Source: DATEZO01 sp035255485 (GTDB taxonomy: Bacteria > Pseudomonadota > Gammaproteobacteria > Burkholderiales > Burkholderiaceae_D). From it: 18,550 nucleotides of DNA. Shown piece by piece: positions 8,184-15,046 of the stretch. The notes under the pieces are model-generated. The model was not told where the DNA came from and made no database searches. It saw only the letters and a list, made by a program, of their open reading frames with translations. The first letter of the stretch is position 1. Each line of letters opens with the position of its first letter. The position numbers and the translations under genes were made by a program. Where the stretch lies: contig DATEZO010000080.1 in assembly GCA_035255485.1 (NCBI GenBank), positions 1-18,550 of the forward strand, in the 5' to 3' direction.

Positions 8184-8215
8184 GGACATCTCATCTTCCG
8201 CCTGCAGGAGTATCC

Positions 8216-8827
8216 ATGAAGCTCTATTCGCTGTTTTTATTGATGGCTACCGCGACCGTGTTCAGCCCCGGCCCCGGGGTCGTCATGACGCTCACCAATG
8301 CGCTCCGGTACGGCCTGCGCGGCACATTCGGTGGCATCCTCGGCATTTCCACCGGCGCGCTGCTGGTCGCCGCCATTTCCGCCACCAGTCTCGGCGTTCT
8401 GCTGGCGACCTCCGCGCTCGCGTTTACGATCATGAAATACATCGGCGCGGCGTACCTGATCTACCTTGGCATCAAGCTCTGGCGCGCACCCGCTTTCCGC
8501 TTCGCCGAGCAGGCGGCGCACGAAGCGGGCTTCGGAAGGCGATTCCTGGAAGGGCTGTCCCTGCAACTGACCAATCCGAAAGTCATTTTCTTTTTCCTGT
8601 CGGTGTTTCCGCAGTTCATCGACCATTCGGCGGACTATGCCTCGCAATTCGCAATCCTGGTGCTAACCTACAGTGCGCTGGTGGTTGTGATCCATTGCCT
8701 CTATGCGCTGTTTGCGCGGCGCGCGAAATTCTGGCTGACATCGGAGCGGGGCGGACGCACGATCAACAAGGTGGGCGCCGCAGTATTTGTGTTTTTCGGC
8801 GCGGTCTTGGCCGGCACAAAGAGATAA
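8216..8827 (+). CDS. LysE/RhtB family amino acid exporter
   Basis: 203 residues, highly hydrophobic with about five to six membrane segments, the normal LysE/RhtB size and layout. These inner-membrane proteins export amino acids or related small molecules. The N-terminal FSPGPGVVMTLTNALRYGLRGTFGG block, the GAAYLIYLGIKLWR segment and LTNPKVIFFFLSVFPQF are hallmarks of the family. CAGGAG lies seven bases before ATG 8216. The substrate cannot be predicted; RhtB-type threonine/homoserine export is only the most common assignment. Confidence 0.9.
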   Translation: MKLYSLFLLMATATVFSPGPGVVMTLTNALRYGLRGTFGGILGISTGALLVAAISATSLGVLLATSALAFTIMKYIGAAYLIYLGIKLWRAPAFRFAEQAAHEAGFGRRFLEGLSLQLTNPKVIFFFLSVFPQFIDHSADYASQFAILVLTYSALVVVIHCLYALFARRAKFWLTSERGGRTINKVGAAVFVFFGAVLAGTKR

Positions 8828-8924
8828 CGGCAGCGACGAAGAAGACGAAGGCGGCAGACGAACAAAAGGAGAGTGCATTGTTGCAATATCATGGCGTGTC
8901 CACGACGATGGAACCAAGCGGACA

Positions 8925-9350
8925 ATGAGCCCCGACCTGAAACCCGGCCTCACATTCCAATGGACCTATGTCGTGCCTGAACGCGCGACCGTGCCGAACC
9001 TGTACCATGACACCGCGTTCTGCCGCGACATGCCGGACGTGCTGGCCACCGGTTACATGGTCGGCATGATGGAGCTGGCGTGCGTGAACGGCATCATGCC
9101 GTATGTCGACTGGCCGCGCGAGCAAAGCGTCGGCATCCATGTGGATTTCGCGCATCTGGCGGCGACGCCGCCCGGCATGACGCTGACGATCAAGGGCGAA
9201 GTGATCGAAGTGGACAGCCGTCGTGTCAAATTCCGCGTCGAGGCATGGGATGGGCTGGACAAGATCACCGAAGGCACGCATGAGCGCGCCTTCATCCGCC
9301 CGGAAAAATTCAATGCAAAAATCGCGGAGAAAAAAGCGAGAGCGGGATGA
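8925..9350 (+). CDS. Thioesterase family protein, FlK-like hot-dog fold
   Basis: 141 residues starting MSPDLKPGLTFQW. The pattern VPNLYHDTAFCRDMPDVLATGYMVGMMELAC, here split as VPNLYHDTAF then PDVLATGYMVGMMELAC, followed by VGIHVDFAHLAATPPG resembles the fluoroacetyl-CoA thioesterase-like hot-dog family, with a likely catalytic Glu in MMELAC and His in HVDFAH. Such proteins hydrolyse acyl-CoA thioesters in the cytosol. ATG 8925 was chosen because homologues begin at about this point; the frame is open back to 8787 inside the LysE gene, but that stretch (polar, low complexity) does not look like protein. Its stop overlaps the next start (ATGA). Substrate unknown; specific fluoroacetate resistance is not implied. 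Confidence 0.75.
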   Translation: MSPDLKPGLTFQWTYVVPERATVPNLYHDTAFCRDMPDVLATGYMVGMMELACVNGIMPYVDWPREQSVGIHVDFAHLAATPPGMTLTIKGEVIEVDSRRVKFRVEAWDGLDKITEGTHERAFIRPEKFNAKIAEKKARAG

Positions 9351-9550
9351 TGCAGGGATTCGATCCTCACACGCACACCGGCAGCATGCCGTCGCCTTGC
9401 ATCAATGTGTGCCGCATGCATCCGCAAACCGGCCTGTGCGAAGGCTGTTTCCGCACCCTCGATGAAATCGCGCGCTGGAGCAGCGCCAGCGAAGAAGACA
9501 AGCGTGCAGTGTGGATCGCGATCGAGCGGCGACGCGCCACCGCCGTTTGA
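9347..9550 (+). CDS. DUF1289 domain protein (small cysteine-rich)
   Basis: 67 residues. The cysteines C18, C22, C31 and C34 in SPCINVCRMHPQTGLCEGC, followed by RTLDEIARWSSASEEDKRAVW, define the DUF1289 family. The four cysteines suggest a metal- or cluster-binding site, but the function is unknown. It overlaps the thioesterase stop by ATGA, so the two are probably translated together; ATG 9350 is an equally possible start. Confidence 0.85.
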   Translation: MMQGFDPHTHTGSMPSPCINVCRMHPQTGLCEGCFRTLDEIARWSSASEEDKRAVWIAIERRRATAV

Positions 9551-9575
9551 CGGCCGCGCGCCGCTCATGAAGCAG

Positions 9576-9607
9576 GGTGCGCTCTGCGCGCCTTGTATTT
9601 TGATTTT
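9576..9607 (+). terminator. Possible rho-independent terminator after the DUF1289 gene
   Basis: GGTGCGC (9576-9582) and GCGCGCC (9586-9592) form a seven-base stem with one G-T pair and a TCT loop. A T-rich run, TTGTATTTTGATTTT (9593-9607), follows. It lies 25 bases after the DUF1289 stop. Confidence 0.45.
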
Positions 9608-9632
9608 GGTGCAACAGGTTCTTCGACCGCCG

Positions 9633-9680
9633 CACCCCCATCTCGGCCTTCCCCCTGCGAGGGGGAAGTGAGAACGGAGC
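9633..9680 (+). repeat. REP-like palindrome that supplies a ribosome binding site
   Basis: The unit reads CACCCCCATCTCGGCCTTCC, then CCCTGCGAGGGGGAAG (G-run/C-run hairpin), then TGAGAACGGAGC. The right flank equals the one at 4721-4731. Its last bases, CGGAG (9675-9679), sit seven bases before ATG 9687, where they act as the Shine-Dalgarno of the isomerase gene. Confidence 0.75.
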
Positions 9681-9686
9681 TTCGCT

Positions 9687-10328
9687 ATGCACAAGATCGA
9701 CTGGTACTTCGACTTCATTTCCCCCTTTTCCTATTTGCAAAGCGAATTGCTGCACACGCTGCCTGCCAATCCGGACATCACGTTCAAGCCGGTGCTGCTG
9801 GCCGGCCTGCTGCAACATTGGGGCAACAAGGGGCCGGCCGAAATTCCGCCGAAGCGTACCTGGACCTTCGAGCACTGTGCCTGGCTTGCGCACCGATACG
9901 GTATTCCGATGACGATGCCGCCGCACCATCCGTTCAATCCGCTGCCGCTGTTGCGCCTGTGCATTACGCTCGGCGCCACGGCGACCCTCGTGCAGCGCCT
10001 GTTCCGGTATGTATGGCGCGAAGGCCGATTGCCGACGGATGCCGAACCCTGGCAGGCACTGCTGGCCGAACTGGATATAACGGAAGAAAGGCTGAATGCG
10101 CCCGATATCAAGGAGCAACTGCGGCGCAACGGCGAGCAGGCAATCGCGGCAAATGTCTTTGGCGTGCCGGCTGCGGTCGTGGATAATCGCTGTTTCTGGG
10201 GATTCGACGCGACCGAGATGCTGCTGGCCTATCTGCGTGGCGATCCATTCTTTCAATCGGAACAATTGAGGGCGGCGCAGGCGCTGCCGCAAGGCATTCA
10301 ACGCAAACAGGTCAGGACAAGTCAATGA
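9687..10328 (+). CDS. 2-hydroxychromene-2-carboxylate isomerase / kappa-class GST (DsbA-like fold)
   Basis: 213 residues, the family's usual length. The N-terminal WYFDFISPFSYL places the catalytic serine at S12, and the later GVPAAVV cis-proline loop is typical of the thioredoxin-like DsbA/HCCA isomerase family, which uses glutathione. The best-known members isomerise hydroxychromene carboxylate in naphthalene breakdown, but many homologues outside such pathways have unknown substrates, and no naphthalene genes are seen here. Its RBS comes from the adjoining repeat. It overlaps the next gene by ATGA. Confidence 0.87.
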   Translation: MHKIDWYFDFISPFSYLQSELLHTLPANPDITFKPVLLAGLLQHWGNKGPAEIPPKRTWTFEHCAWLAHRYGIPMTMPPHHPFNPLPLLRLCITLGATATLVQRLFRYVWREGRLPTDAEPWQALLAELDITEERLNAPDIKEQLRRNGEQAIAANVFGVPAAVVDNRCFWGFDATEMLLAYLRGDPFFQSEQLRAAQALPQGIQRKQVRTSQ

Positions 10329-10774
10329 AACCGGCTTTTTACCAACCGCAGCAGGCCGTCACCGGCCCTGCCTACAGCACGTGGTTCAAGGCCATTGCAA
10401 CCATCGTGTGCGGCGCGCTGCTTATCTATGGCGCCAATATCGCAAGCCGCTTTCCGCTGGCGCAGTACGGCTTCGGGGTCAAGGCCCTGCTGTTTTGCGC
10501 CGTGCTGATGCTGATCGTCAGCTATTACTGGTTCCTGCGTTCGACGACCATCATCGACGCCAAGGGCATCACCCAGACATGGCTGTACAACAAGCAAGTC
10601 GAATGGCGCGATGTACGCGGCGCAAAGATGATCGGCATTCCCTATGCGGGATGGCTGTTTCCGCCGCGGCTGGTGGTGCGCACTGGTAATTCGTTTACGA
10701 CCTTCAATGGCGGTTCGCGCGACGTGCTGGTGGAATTCGCAAAAATCTCGCTCGCGTTCCAGATGAAGCCATGA
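10325..10774 (+). CDS. Small membrane protein with a PH-like tail, function unknown
   Basis: 149 residues. Two membrane segments lie at about 24-42 (ATIVCGALLIYGANIA) and 53-70 (KALLFCAVLMLIVSYYWF). The cytosolic remainder (RSTTIIDAKGITQTWLYNKQVEWRDV and on, shown here only in part) has the strand-rich pattern TTIIDAKGITQ, VEWRDVRGAKM, PRLVVRT seen in bacterial PH-like membrane proteins. It is translationally coupled on both sides (ATGA overlaps at 10325 and 10771), so it probably shares a transcript with the isomerase and the hydrolase. No enzyme motif is visible. Confidence 0.7.
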   Translation: MKPAFYQPQQAVTGPAYSTWFKAIATIVCGALLIYGANIASRFPLAQYGFGVKALLFCAVLMLIVSYYWFLRSTTIIDAKGITQTWLYNKQVEWRDVRGAKMIGIPYAGWLFPPRLVVRTGNSFTTFNGGSRDVLVEFAKISLAFQMKP

Positions 10775-11691
10775 ATGCCCCGCTCCATTTGCCCGGCACG
10801 ATGCATGTATTACAGCGCGGCTGGCTGTCGTCCAACAATATCCTGTTCATGGATCGCGACCGGACCGCGCTGGTCGACAGCGGCTACCTCACGCATGCGC
10901 CGCAAACCCTGGCGATGATCGAGCACGCGCTGCAGGGGCGGCCGCTCGATCGGCTGATCAATACGCATCTGCATTCCGACCATTGCGGCGGCAATGCGGC
11001 CTTGCAGCAGGCATATCGCTGCCGCACCACGATTCCGGCGGCGGAAGCCGACAAGGTACTCCGCTGGGACGAGGATGCGCTGACCTACAAGGCGACCGGC
11101 CAGCAATGCGCGCGCTTCACCTTCAACGATACGTTCGCGCCGGGCGATGTGCTGACGCTGGGCGGCATGGTGTGGCAGGCACTCGGCGCGCCGGGACATG
11201 ATCCGCATTCGTTGATGCTGTATTGCCCTGACGAGCGCATCCTGATTTCTGCCGACGCGCTGTGGGAAAGCGGCTTCGGCGTGATCTTCCCCGAGCTGGA
11301 AGGCGCATCCGGTTTTGCCGAAACACGCGCCACGCTGGAATTGATTGCTGCCCTGGATGCAAAGATCGTGATCCCGGGCCACGGCGCGCCATTCACCGAA
11401 GTGGACAAGGCGCTCGATACCGCCTTTGCGCGCATCGATTACCTGTCTGCCGACCCGGTGCGCAATGCGCAGAATGCGGTCAAGGTGCTGCTCAAATTCC
11501 TGCTGCTGGAACGGCAAAGCATCGCGCTGGCCGAGTTGCCGGAATTGCTGGTGCAGATTCGCCTGTTCGCGGTGGCGAATGAACGTTATCTGCGGCAGAC
11601 GGCAGGCGAGTTGGCGCAATGGACAGCGGAACAACTGGTGCGCGCCGGCGCGGCGCGGATCGAAGCCGGGGCGCTAATCAATCAGGATTGA
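10771..11691 (+). CDS. Metallo-beta-lactamase-fold hydrolase
   Basis: 306 residues. The metal-binding motif HxHxDH is THLHSDHCGG (H66, H68, D70, H71). Further ligands are expected in APGHDPHS, in ISADALW (the bridging Asp) and in VIPGHGAP. The fold acts on many substrates: glyoxalase II-type thioesters, lactones, phosphodiesters or others. The C-terminal helical part (FLLLERQSIALAELPELL) resembles the winged-helix-like tail of glyoxalase II-like and LACTB2-like hydrolases. No signal peptide is seen, so it is probably cytosolic and not a true beta-lactamase. It is the last chromosomal gene before the integron. Confidence 0.88.
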   Translation: MNAPLHLPGTMHVLQRGWLSSNNILFMDRDRTALVDSGYLTHAPQTLAMIEHALQGRPLDRLINTHLHSDHCGGNAALQQAYRCRTTIPAAEADKVLRWDEDALTYKATGQQCARFTFNDTFAPGDVLTLGGMVWQALGAPGHDPHSLMLYCPDERILISADALWESGFGVIFPELEGASGFAETRATLELIAALDAKIVIPGHGAPFTEVDKALDTAFARIDYLSADPVRNAQNAVKVLLKFLLLERQSIALAELPELLVQIRLFAVANERYLRQTAGELAQWTAEQLVRAGAARIEAGALINQD

Positions 11692-11946
11692 TCGCGAATG
11701 CCTTGATCAAGCGGACGGTTCGCTGGCGACCAGCCGCATGTCGAGTTTTTCGGCGCGTTTTCGCTGCTTCGGGCATGAGCGCGCGCCGGATTGGGCAGAA
11801 AATATACTGATGACTAGTATTTTTAAAGACCCGCATTCTTTCTCCGTATTAGGCTGATTTTTCCGCATACTCCCAATAATAATCAAGAAAGTCGAGCGGA
11901 AAAGCGCACACCTTCCGCCATGCGGCACTGCGCGAATGCCATGCGT
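11692..11946. other. Gap between the chromosomal gene and intI; no gene seen
   Basis: The hydrolase and intI run towards each other with 255 bp between their stops. The base composition falls towards AT in the middle (11800-11900). I see no attC-like site, no strong hairpin plus T-run, and no credible reading frame. It marks the left edge of the integron platform. Confidence 0.6.
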
Positions 11947-12954
11947 TTATGCCAGAGCATCGAACGGACTCTTGATGCCACCGCCGCCGACTTTCAGCAC
12001 GTGGGTATAGATCATGGTTGTCGGCACGTCGGCGTGTCCGAGTAATTCCTGCACGGTACGGATATCGTAGCCGCCTTGCAGCAGGTGCGTTGCGAACGAA
12101 TGGCGCAGCGTGTGCGGAGTCGCCGGTTTCGCGATGCCGGCGGCCGCCACGGCGCGCTTGAAGGCACGCTGGAACGTCTGGTCGTACAGATGATGCCGCC
12201 GTTCGATGCCGGAACGCGGATCGATCGATAGATGGTCCTGCGGAAACACCCAGTGCCAAGGCCACGACGTGGCGGCTCTGGGATACTTTTTCTCCAGTGC
12301 GAAAGGAATTTCCACACCGTTGCGCTGTTGCGCGCGATCCTGCGCCCATAAGGCGTTGGCGTGAGCCAATTGCGCTTTGAGCGCGGCAATAAGTGCCTGC
12401 GGTAGCATGACCGTACGGTCCTTGCTCCCTTTACCCTCGCGCACAATGATCGCCAAGTGCGCAAACTCGATATCCTTCACACGCAAACGCAGCGCTTCCA
12501 TCAGGCGCATACCGGTGCCATACAACAACCGTGCCAGAAGCATATGCTCGCTGTTCATCCCCTGGAAGATGGTGCGAATTTCATCGACAGTCAGAACGAC
12601 CGGCAACCGGCGTGACATCCGAGGGCGGCCGATTTCCGCTAGCCAAGGGATTTCGACATTCAAGACTTCCCTGTACAGATAGAGCAGTGCGGACAGGGCT
12701 ACGTTATGCGTGGAGGGCGAAACCTTGCGTTGGTTGGCTAAGTAGCGAAGGAACGCCTCTACTTCCGGCGCGCCCATGTCCCGTGGATGGCGCAGGCCGT
12801 GAAAACGGATATACCAGCGGACCCAATACACGTAGGCTTCCTCAGTGCGCAGGCTGTAATGTTTGTACCGGATGCTCTCCCGCAATTGATCAAGCAGACG
12901 CGGAGACTGTAGAATTGGCGTGCCGGTTTTTGCATTTTTATTAATACTGTACAT
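11947..12954 (-). CDS. intI: Integron integrase (tyrosine recombinase)
   Basis: 335 residues. Recombines attI and attC sites to insert and remove cassettes. The catalytic residues R150, K175, H281, R284, H307 and Y316 are all present (YGTGMRLMEALRL, VREGKGSKDR, PHTLRHSF, ELLGHADV, TTMIYTHV). Each lies four residues later than in class 1 IntI1, to which it looks closely similar throughout. The insert unique to integron integrases lies at about 203-240 (VEIPFALEKKYPRA, SWPWHWVFPQ). ATG 12954 was chosen because it gives the usual IntI N-terminus and length and coincides with the expected transcription start. A TTG at 12981 lies upstream of the predicted -10 and would not be transcribed. No Shine-Dalgarno precedes ATG 12954. 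Regulation by LexA is indicated. Confidence 0.97.
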   Translation of the reverse strand: MYSINKNAKTGTPILQSPRLLDQLRESIRYKHYSLRTEEAYVYWVRWYIRFHGLRHPRDMGAPEVEAFLRYLANQRKVSPSTHNVALSALLYLYREVLNVEIPWLAEIGRPRMSRRLPVVLTVDEIRTIFQGMNSEHMLLARLLYGTGMRLMEALRLRVKDIEFAHLAIIVREGKGSKDRTVMLPQALIAALKAQLAHANALWAQDRAQQRNGVEIPFALEKKYPRAATSWPWHWVFPQDHLSIDPRSGIERRHHLYDQTFQRAFKRAVAAAGIAKPATPHTLRHSFATHLLQGGYDIRTVQELLGHADVPTTMIYTHVLKVGGGGIKSPFDALA

Positions 12955-12964
12955 AAACACAGTA
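12945..12964. promoter_or_regulatory. LexA (SOS) box over the intI promoter and start codon
   Basis: TACTGTACATAAACACAGTA fits the LexA consensus CTGT-N8-ACAG with the outer TA on both sides. It overlaps the -10 (12961-12966), the predicted start of transcription and the ATG (12952-12954). LexA control of integron integrases is established for other integrons, so expression during DNA damage or conjugation is expected here. Confidence 0.88.
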
Positions 12965-12989
12965 TATTGATTTGGAACCAAGTCGGCAA
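12961..12989 (-). promoter_or_regulatory. intI promoter (Pint)
   Basis: On the minus strand, TTGCCG (12984-12989) and TATACT (12961-12966) are separated by exactly 17 bp. They match four and five of six sigma-70 consensus bases. Transcription would start about seven bases after the -10, that is at or next to ATG 12954, giving a leaderless or nearly leaderless mRNA. Confidence 0.65.
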
Positions 12990-13016
12990 GCGGGTTTCCA
13001 TGGGCTTATCAGTGTT

Positions 13017-13077
13017 GATTTATACAGCATGCACTGAATTCGGGAGACAATCGTATGCTGTATAAATCTAGTTAGCT
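13017..13077 (+). other. attI site with core and a perfect 14-bp inverted repeat
   Basis: The core GTTAGCT (13071-13077) marks the junction between attI and cassette 1; the cut falls after G13071. This is supported by AGCTAAC at 13632, the matching R'' box of cassette 1. Just before it, GATTTATACAGCAT (13017-13030) and its exact reverse complement ATGCTGTATAAATC (13055-13068) are spaced by 24 bp. The left limit of attI is not known. No convincing outward Pc promoter is seen in it. Confidence 0.8.
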
Positions 13078-13085
13078 TTCAGAGT

Positions 13086-13637
13086 ATGTTGACACTTGAA
13101 GAACAAAAAGAACTGCTTACGGACATTTTCGGGCTTACTGCATCTCTTATGCGGGAAAGTGAACGTGCTGCTGTGATAATTGCAGCTGCGCGCCTCGATG
13201 TTGATCTAGAGCGTCTGTTAAAGCATGTGCTACATCACCATCCTGGTGGTTCCGACTCTCTATTTGATTCAGATAGAGCAGTAGGTACTTTCTCCGCCAA
13301 AATTGCACTGTGCCATCGTCTTGGCATATTGGATGCTGATCTCGAGCATGCGCTACAACTGGTTAGGAAGATCCGTAACGACTTTGCGCATCAACTCGAG
13401 CACGAATCCTTATCTTCACCCAGACAAAAGCCGCGATTAAATGAGCTTATAAGGTGGGCACAAAATTCCAACGTTTACAAATCAGGAATTAAAGCAATCA
13501 ACGCCGAAGGAAAAAGCCACGAGCATATTCAGTTCACGGTTTGTGTCGTGTGTATGGCCGCCATAGTTAAACATGGCCTCAAATCACTGACGCGGGTTAA
13601 TGTAGGCAGGCCTTTAGGAATCGAATATGAAAGCTAA
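13086..13637 (+). CDS. Cassette 1: MtlR-like protein with HEPN-like R-x4-H motif
   Basis: 183 residues. The pattern ESERAAVIIAAARLDVDLERLLKH, here noted as ERAAVIIAAARLD, then LFDSDRAVGTFSAKIALCHRLG and VRKIRNDFAH, matches the mannitol-repressor-like (MtlR) family. R97-N-D-F-A-H102 is an R-x4-H motif as in HEPN RNases, on an all-helical protein. It could be a regulator or an RNA-binding/RNase-like protein; no partner antitoxin is in the cassette. The gene is AT-richer than the chromosome. ATG 13086 lies 14 bases into the cassette with only a weak GAG upstream. The stop TAA lies inside the R'' box. As the first cassette it should be the best expressed from any attI promoter. Confidence 0.8.
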   Translation: MLTLEEQKELLTDIFGLTASLMRESERAAVIIAAARLDVDLERLLKHVLHHHPGGSDSLFDSDRAVGTFSAKIALCHRLGILDADLEHALQLVRKIRNDFAHQLEHESLSSPRQKPRLNELIRWAQNSNVYKSGIKAINAEGKSHEHIQFTVCVVCMAAIVKHGLKSLTRVNVGRPLGIEYES

Positions 13638-13688
13638 CTTGCAATTGAACAATGACACGCAAGCGTGCCTGTTAATCGGGCGTTAGCC
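13632..13688 (+). other. attC of cassette 1
   Basis: 57 bp from R'' AGCTAAC (13632-13638) to R' GTTAGCC (13682-13688). A short CACGC-AA-GCGTG hairpin lies at the centre. The stop codon of cassette 1 is within R''. Confidence 0.9.
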
Positions 13689-13693
13689 CCCAC

Positions 13694-14224
13694 ATGCGCA
13701 ACGTAGTGCACCTCAATCAGAAAATCGCGCGCAGCGCAGCAGCGATGATGCTGGCTACATCGCTGGGCTGCATCGCTCAAACGCCACCGGCCGAGTACGG
13801 CATCAAGTTCGAGGAGCCGTCAACTGGGACGCGAATCCGGGGCGAGGCGGTGCGAAGGTCCGCTCTGCCAATCAATAGAACGTACGAGCAACTTTCACCA
13901 GAGGAGCGAGCAATTGTTCATGGCTGGTACGAAGGTATCGCTGCAGGGAACGAACCACCCTTTCCGGCGGAGGGTACCAAGGCAATCCATGACGCCGTCC
14001 GTAAGGGGCAGGCCAAGCTACTCGTCACAGGAGAACTGTTTCTCGTTGCAACGGTGGAGGCAACGGGAGAGGTGTCGACGGTCAAGGCGGTTGGTTCTCC
14101 CAGTCCTCTGATGACTAAGTTCGCCGCCAGTGTCTTGCTGCTTACCAAATTCAAACCTGCCGTTTGCGGGGGGCAGAAGTGCCGCATGGATTTCCCCCTG
14201 TACTACTCCTTTAGAGTGGAGTGA
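13694..14224 (+). CDS. Cassette 2: exported protein with TonB C-terminal-like domain
   Basis: 176 residues. The N-terminus has a basic part (R13) and the hydrophobic stretch SAAAMMLATSLGCIAQT, a likely signal peptide; C26 could be a lipoprotein cysteine, although the -3 residue is S rather than the usual L. Residues about 110-176 (VATVEATGEVSTVKAVGSPS, KFAASVLLLTKFKPAVCGG) follow the TonB C-terminal pattern, as in small energy-transducer-like periplasmic proteins. C-x5-C in the tail (VCGGQKC) might form a disulfide. There is no TonB membrane anchor or proline-rich spacer, so true TonB activity is doubtful. No Shine-Dalgarno is visible before ATG 13694. Confidence 0.72.
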   Translation: MRNVVHLNQKIARSAAAMMLATSLGCIAQTPPAEYGIKFEEPSTGTRIRGEAVRRSALPINRTYEQLSPEERAIVHGWYEGIAAGNEPPFPAEGTKAIHDAVRKGQAKLLVTGELFLVATVEATGEVSTVKAVGSPSPLMTKFAASVLLLTKFKPAVCGGQKCRMDFPLYYSFRVE

Positions 14225-14231
14225 CAGTGTG

Positions 14232-14300
14232 GGCTAACCCCTCCATCGAGCGGACAGTTGTCGGCAAGCCGCCAACTGCCGCTCATGTCGAACGTTATGT
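14232..14300 (+). other. attC of cassette 2
   Basis: 69 bp from R'' GGCTAAC (14232-14238) to R' GTTATGT (14294-14300). The arms 14248-14260 (GAGCGGACAGTTG) and 14273-14284 (CAACTGCCGCTC) pair fully apart from one unpaired A, the extrahelical base expected of attC sites. Confidence 0.93.
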
Positions 14301-14317
14301 TTCTTCCGCGGTGACCT

Positions 14318-14956
14318 ATGGCTGAACTATGCGCTCTGTGCGGTAAAAACGCTGCAACTACGAAGGACCACATTCCTCCCCAAGGAATTTATCCGAAACC
14401 ACGCGATAACAATATAAACTTTAACACCGTGCCGGCCTGCTCAGAATGCAACAATGGCTCTTCAGTGGAAGACGAAGAGTTTAAAGTTCTCATGGGTATT
14501 TCGACGGGTGAGTACCATGAAAATCCAGACATCGTTATTGACTGGATTGCGCGTACGGTTGGGAATAATCAAAAAATAGCGAACCAAATTTTCAGCACAA
14601 AACAAAGTGTTTATGCTCCCCTTCGCGGCTCGGCTCTCGAACCAGCCATAGCGGTGACGTTCGACGGCCAAAAATATAGCAAAGTAATATCCAGAATAGT
14701 CAGGGGCCTGTACTGGCTCCAGAAGGAAGGCGCCTTGGGGCGCAATCCAAAAATAACCGTCTTCCCGACGCAAGGCATGAAGCCGGACTTTGCCAGATCG
14801 ATGAAGGAGCTAATGAACTGCCTTGAGGCCCATTCCCTAAACAAAGGAACCTTTGTCTATAAGGTCCAATTTTGCGAAGATGGCACAAGTATTTGGGGTA
14901 TGCAATTTTTCAATAAACATACAGTTTTTGCCTATGCTGAATCACCGGAAACATAA
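14318..14956 (+). CDS. Cassette 3: HNH-type zinc protein, possible nuclease
   Basis: 212 residues. The N-terminal 50 residues hold a treble-clef HNH-like site: C5-x2-C8, D17-H18 in TTKDHIPP, and C41-x2-C44 followed by NN (PACSECNNGSS). The two CxxC pairs would bind zinc and D17-H18 is the place of the first catalytic histidine. The remaining 160 residues (IVIDWIARTVGNN, SRIVRGLYWLQ, FFNKHTVFAYAE) are not recognised and may bind a target or partner. HNH proteins of this type occur as restriction or defence nucleases and as toxins; a role in DNA cutting is inferred, not shown. GGTGA lies before ATG 14318. The stop TAA is in R''. Confidence 0.75.
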   Translation: MAELCALCGKNAATTKDHIPPQGIYPKPRDNNINFNTVPACSECNNGSSVEDEEFKVLMGISTGEYHENPDIVIDWIARTVGNNQKIANQIFSTKQSVYAPLRGSALEPAIAVTFDGQKYSKVISRIVRGLYWLQKEGALGRNPKITVFPTQGMKPDFARSMKELMNCLEAHSLNKGTFVYKVQFCEDGTSIWGMQFFNKHTVFAYAESPET

Positions 14957-15038
14957 CAATGCGCTCAAGGCCGCTCACTTCGTTCGCTGGACAGTCAAAA
15001 GCTGCGCTTTTTCCTGCTCCTTAGCTTAATCGTTAGGC
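14951..15038 (+). other. attC of cassette 3
   Basis: 88 bp from R'' ACATAAC (14951-14957) to R' GTTAGGC (15032-15038). The inner GCGCTCAAGG and TTAGCTTAATC ends resemble those of the attC at 18332-18418, so they belong to one family. Confidence 0.92.
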
Positions 15039-15046
15039 ATTAATAA

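Noticed and set aside
8787..8924. N-terminal extension of the thioesterase reading frame
   Set aside because: It overlaps the LysE-type gene and continues with polar, low-complexity residues unlike the family; ATG 8925 gives the usual length.
11849..12349. Same-strand second frame of 166 codons overlapping the 3' end of intI
   Set aside because: It lies in another frame of a gene with intact catalytic motifs; low-quality composition for most of its length and no start signal.
12531..12944. Plus-strand open frame inside intI
   Set aside because: It is antisense to the intact integrase and has no family features or good start.
12915..12944. TTGGCG-N18-TATTAA as an outward cassette promoter (Pc) within the start of intI
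   Set aside because: The matches are only four of six in each box with 18-bp spacing in AT-rich DNA; other weak pairs nearby score as well. A Pc must be mapped rather than guessed.
13012..13027. Second LexA-like site GTGT-N8-ACAG near attI
   Set aside because: One of the eight key bases is wrong and it lies away from the intI promoter; a weak half-match in AT-rich DNA.
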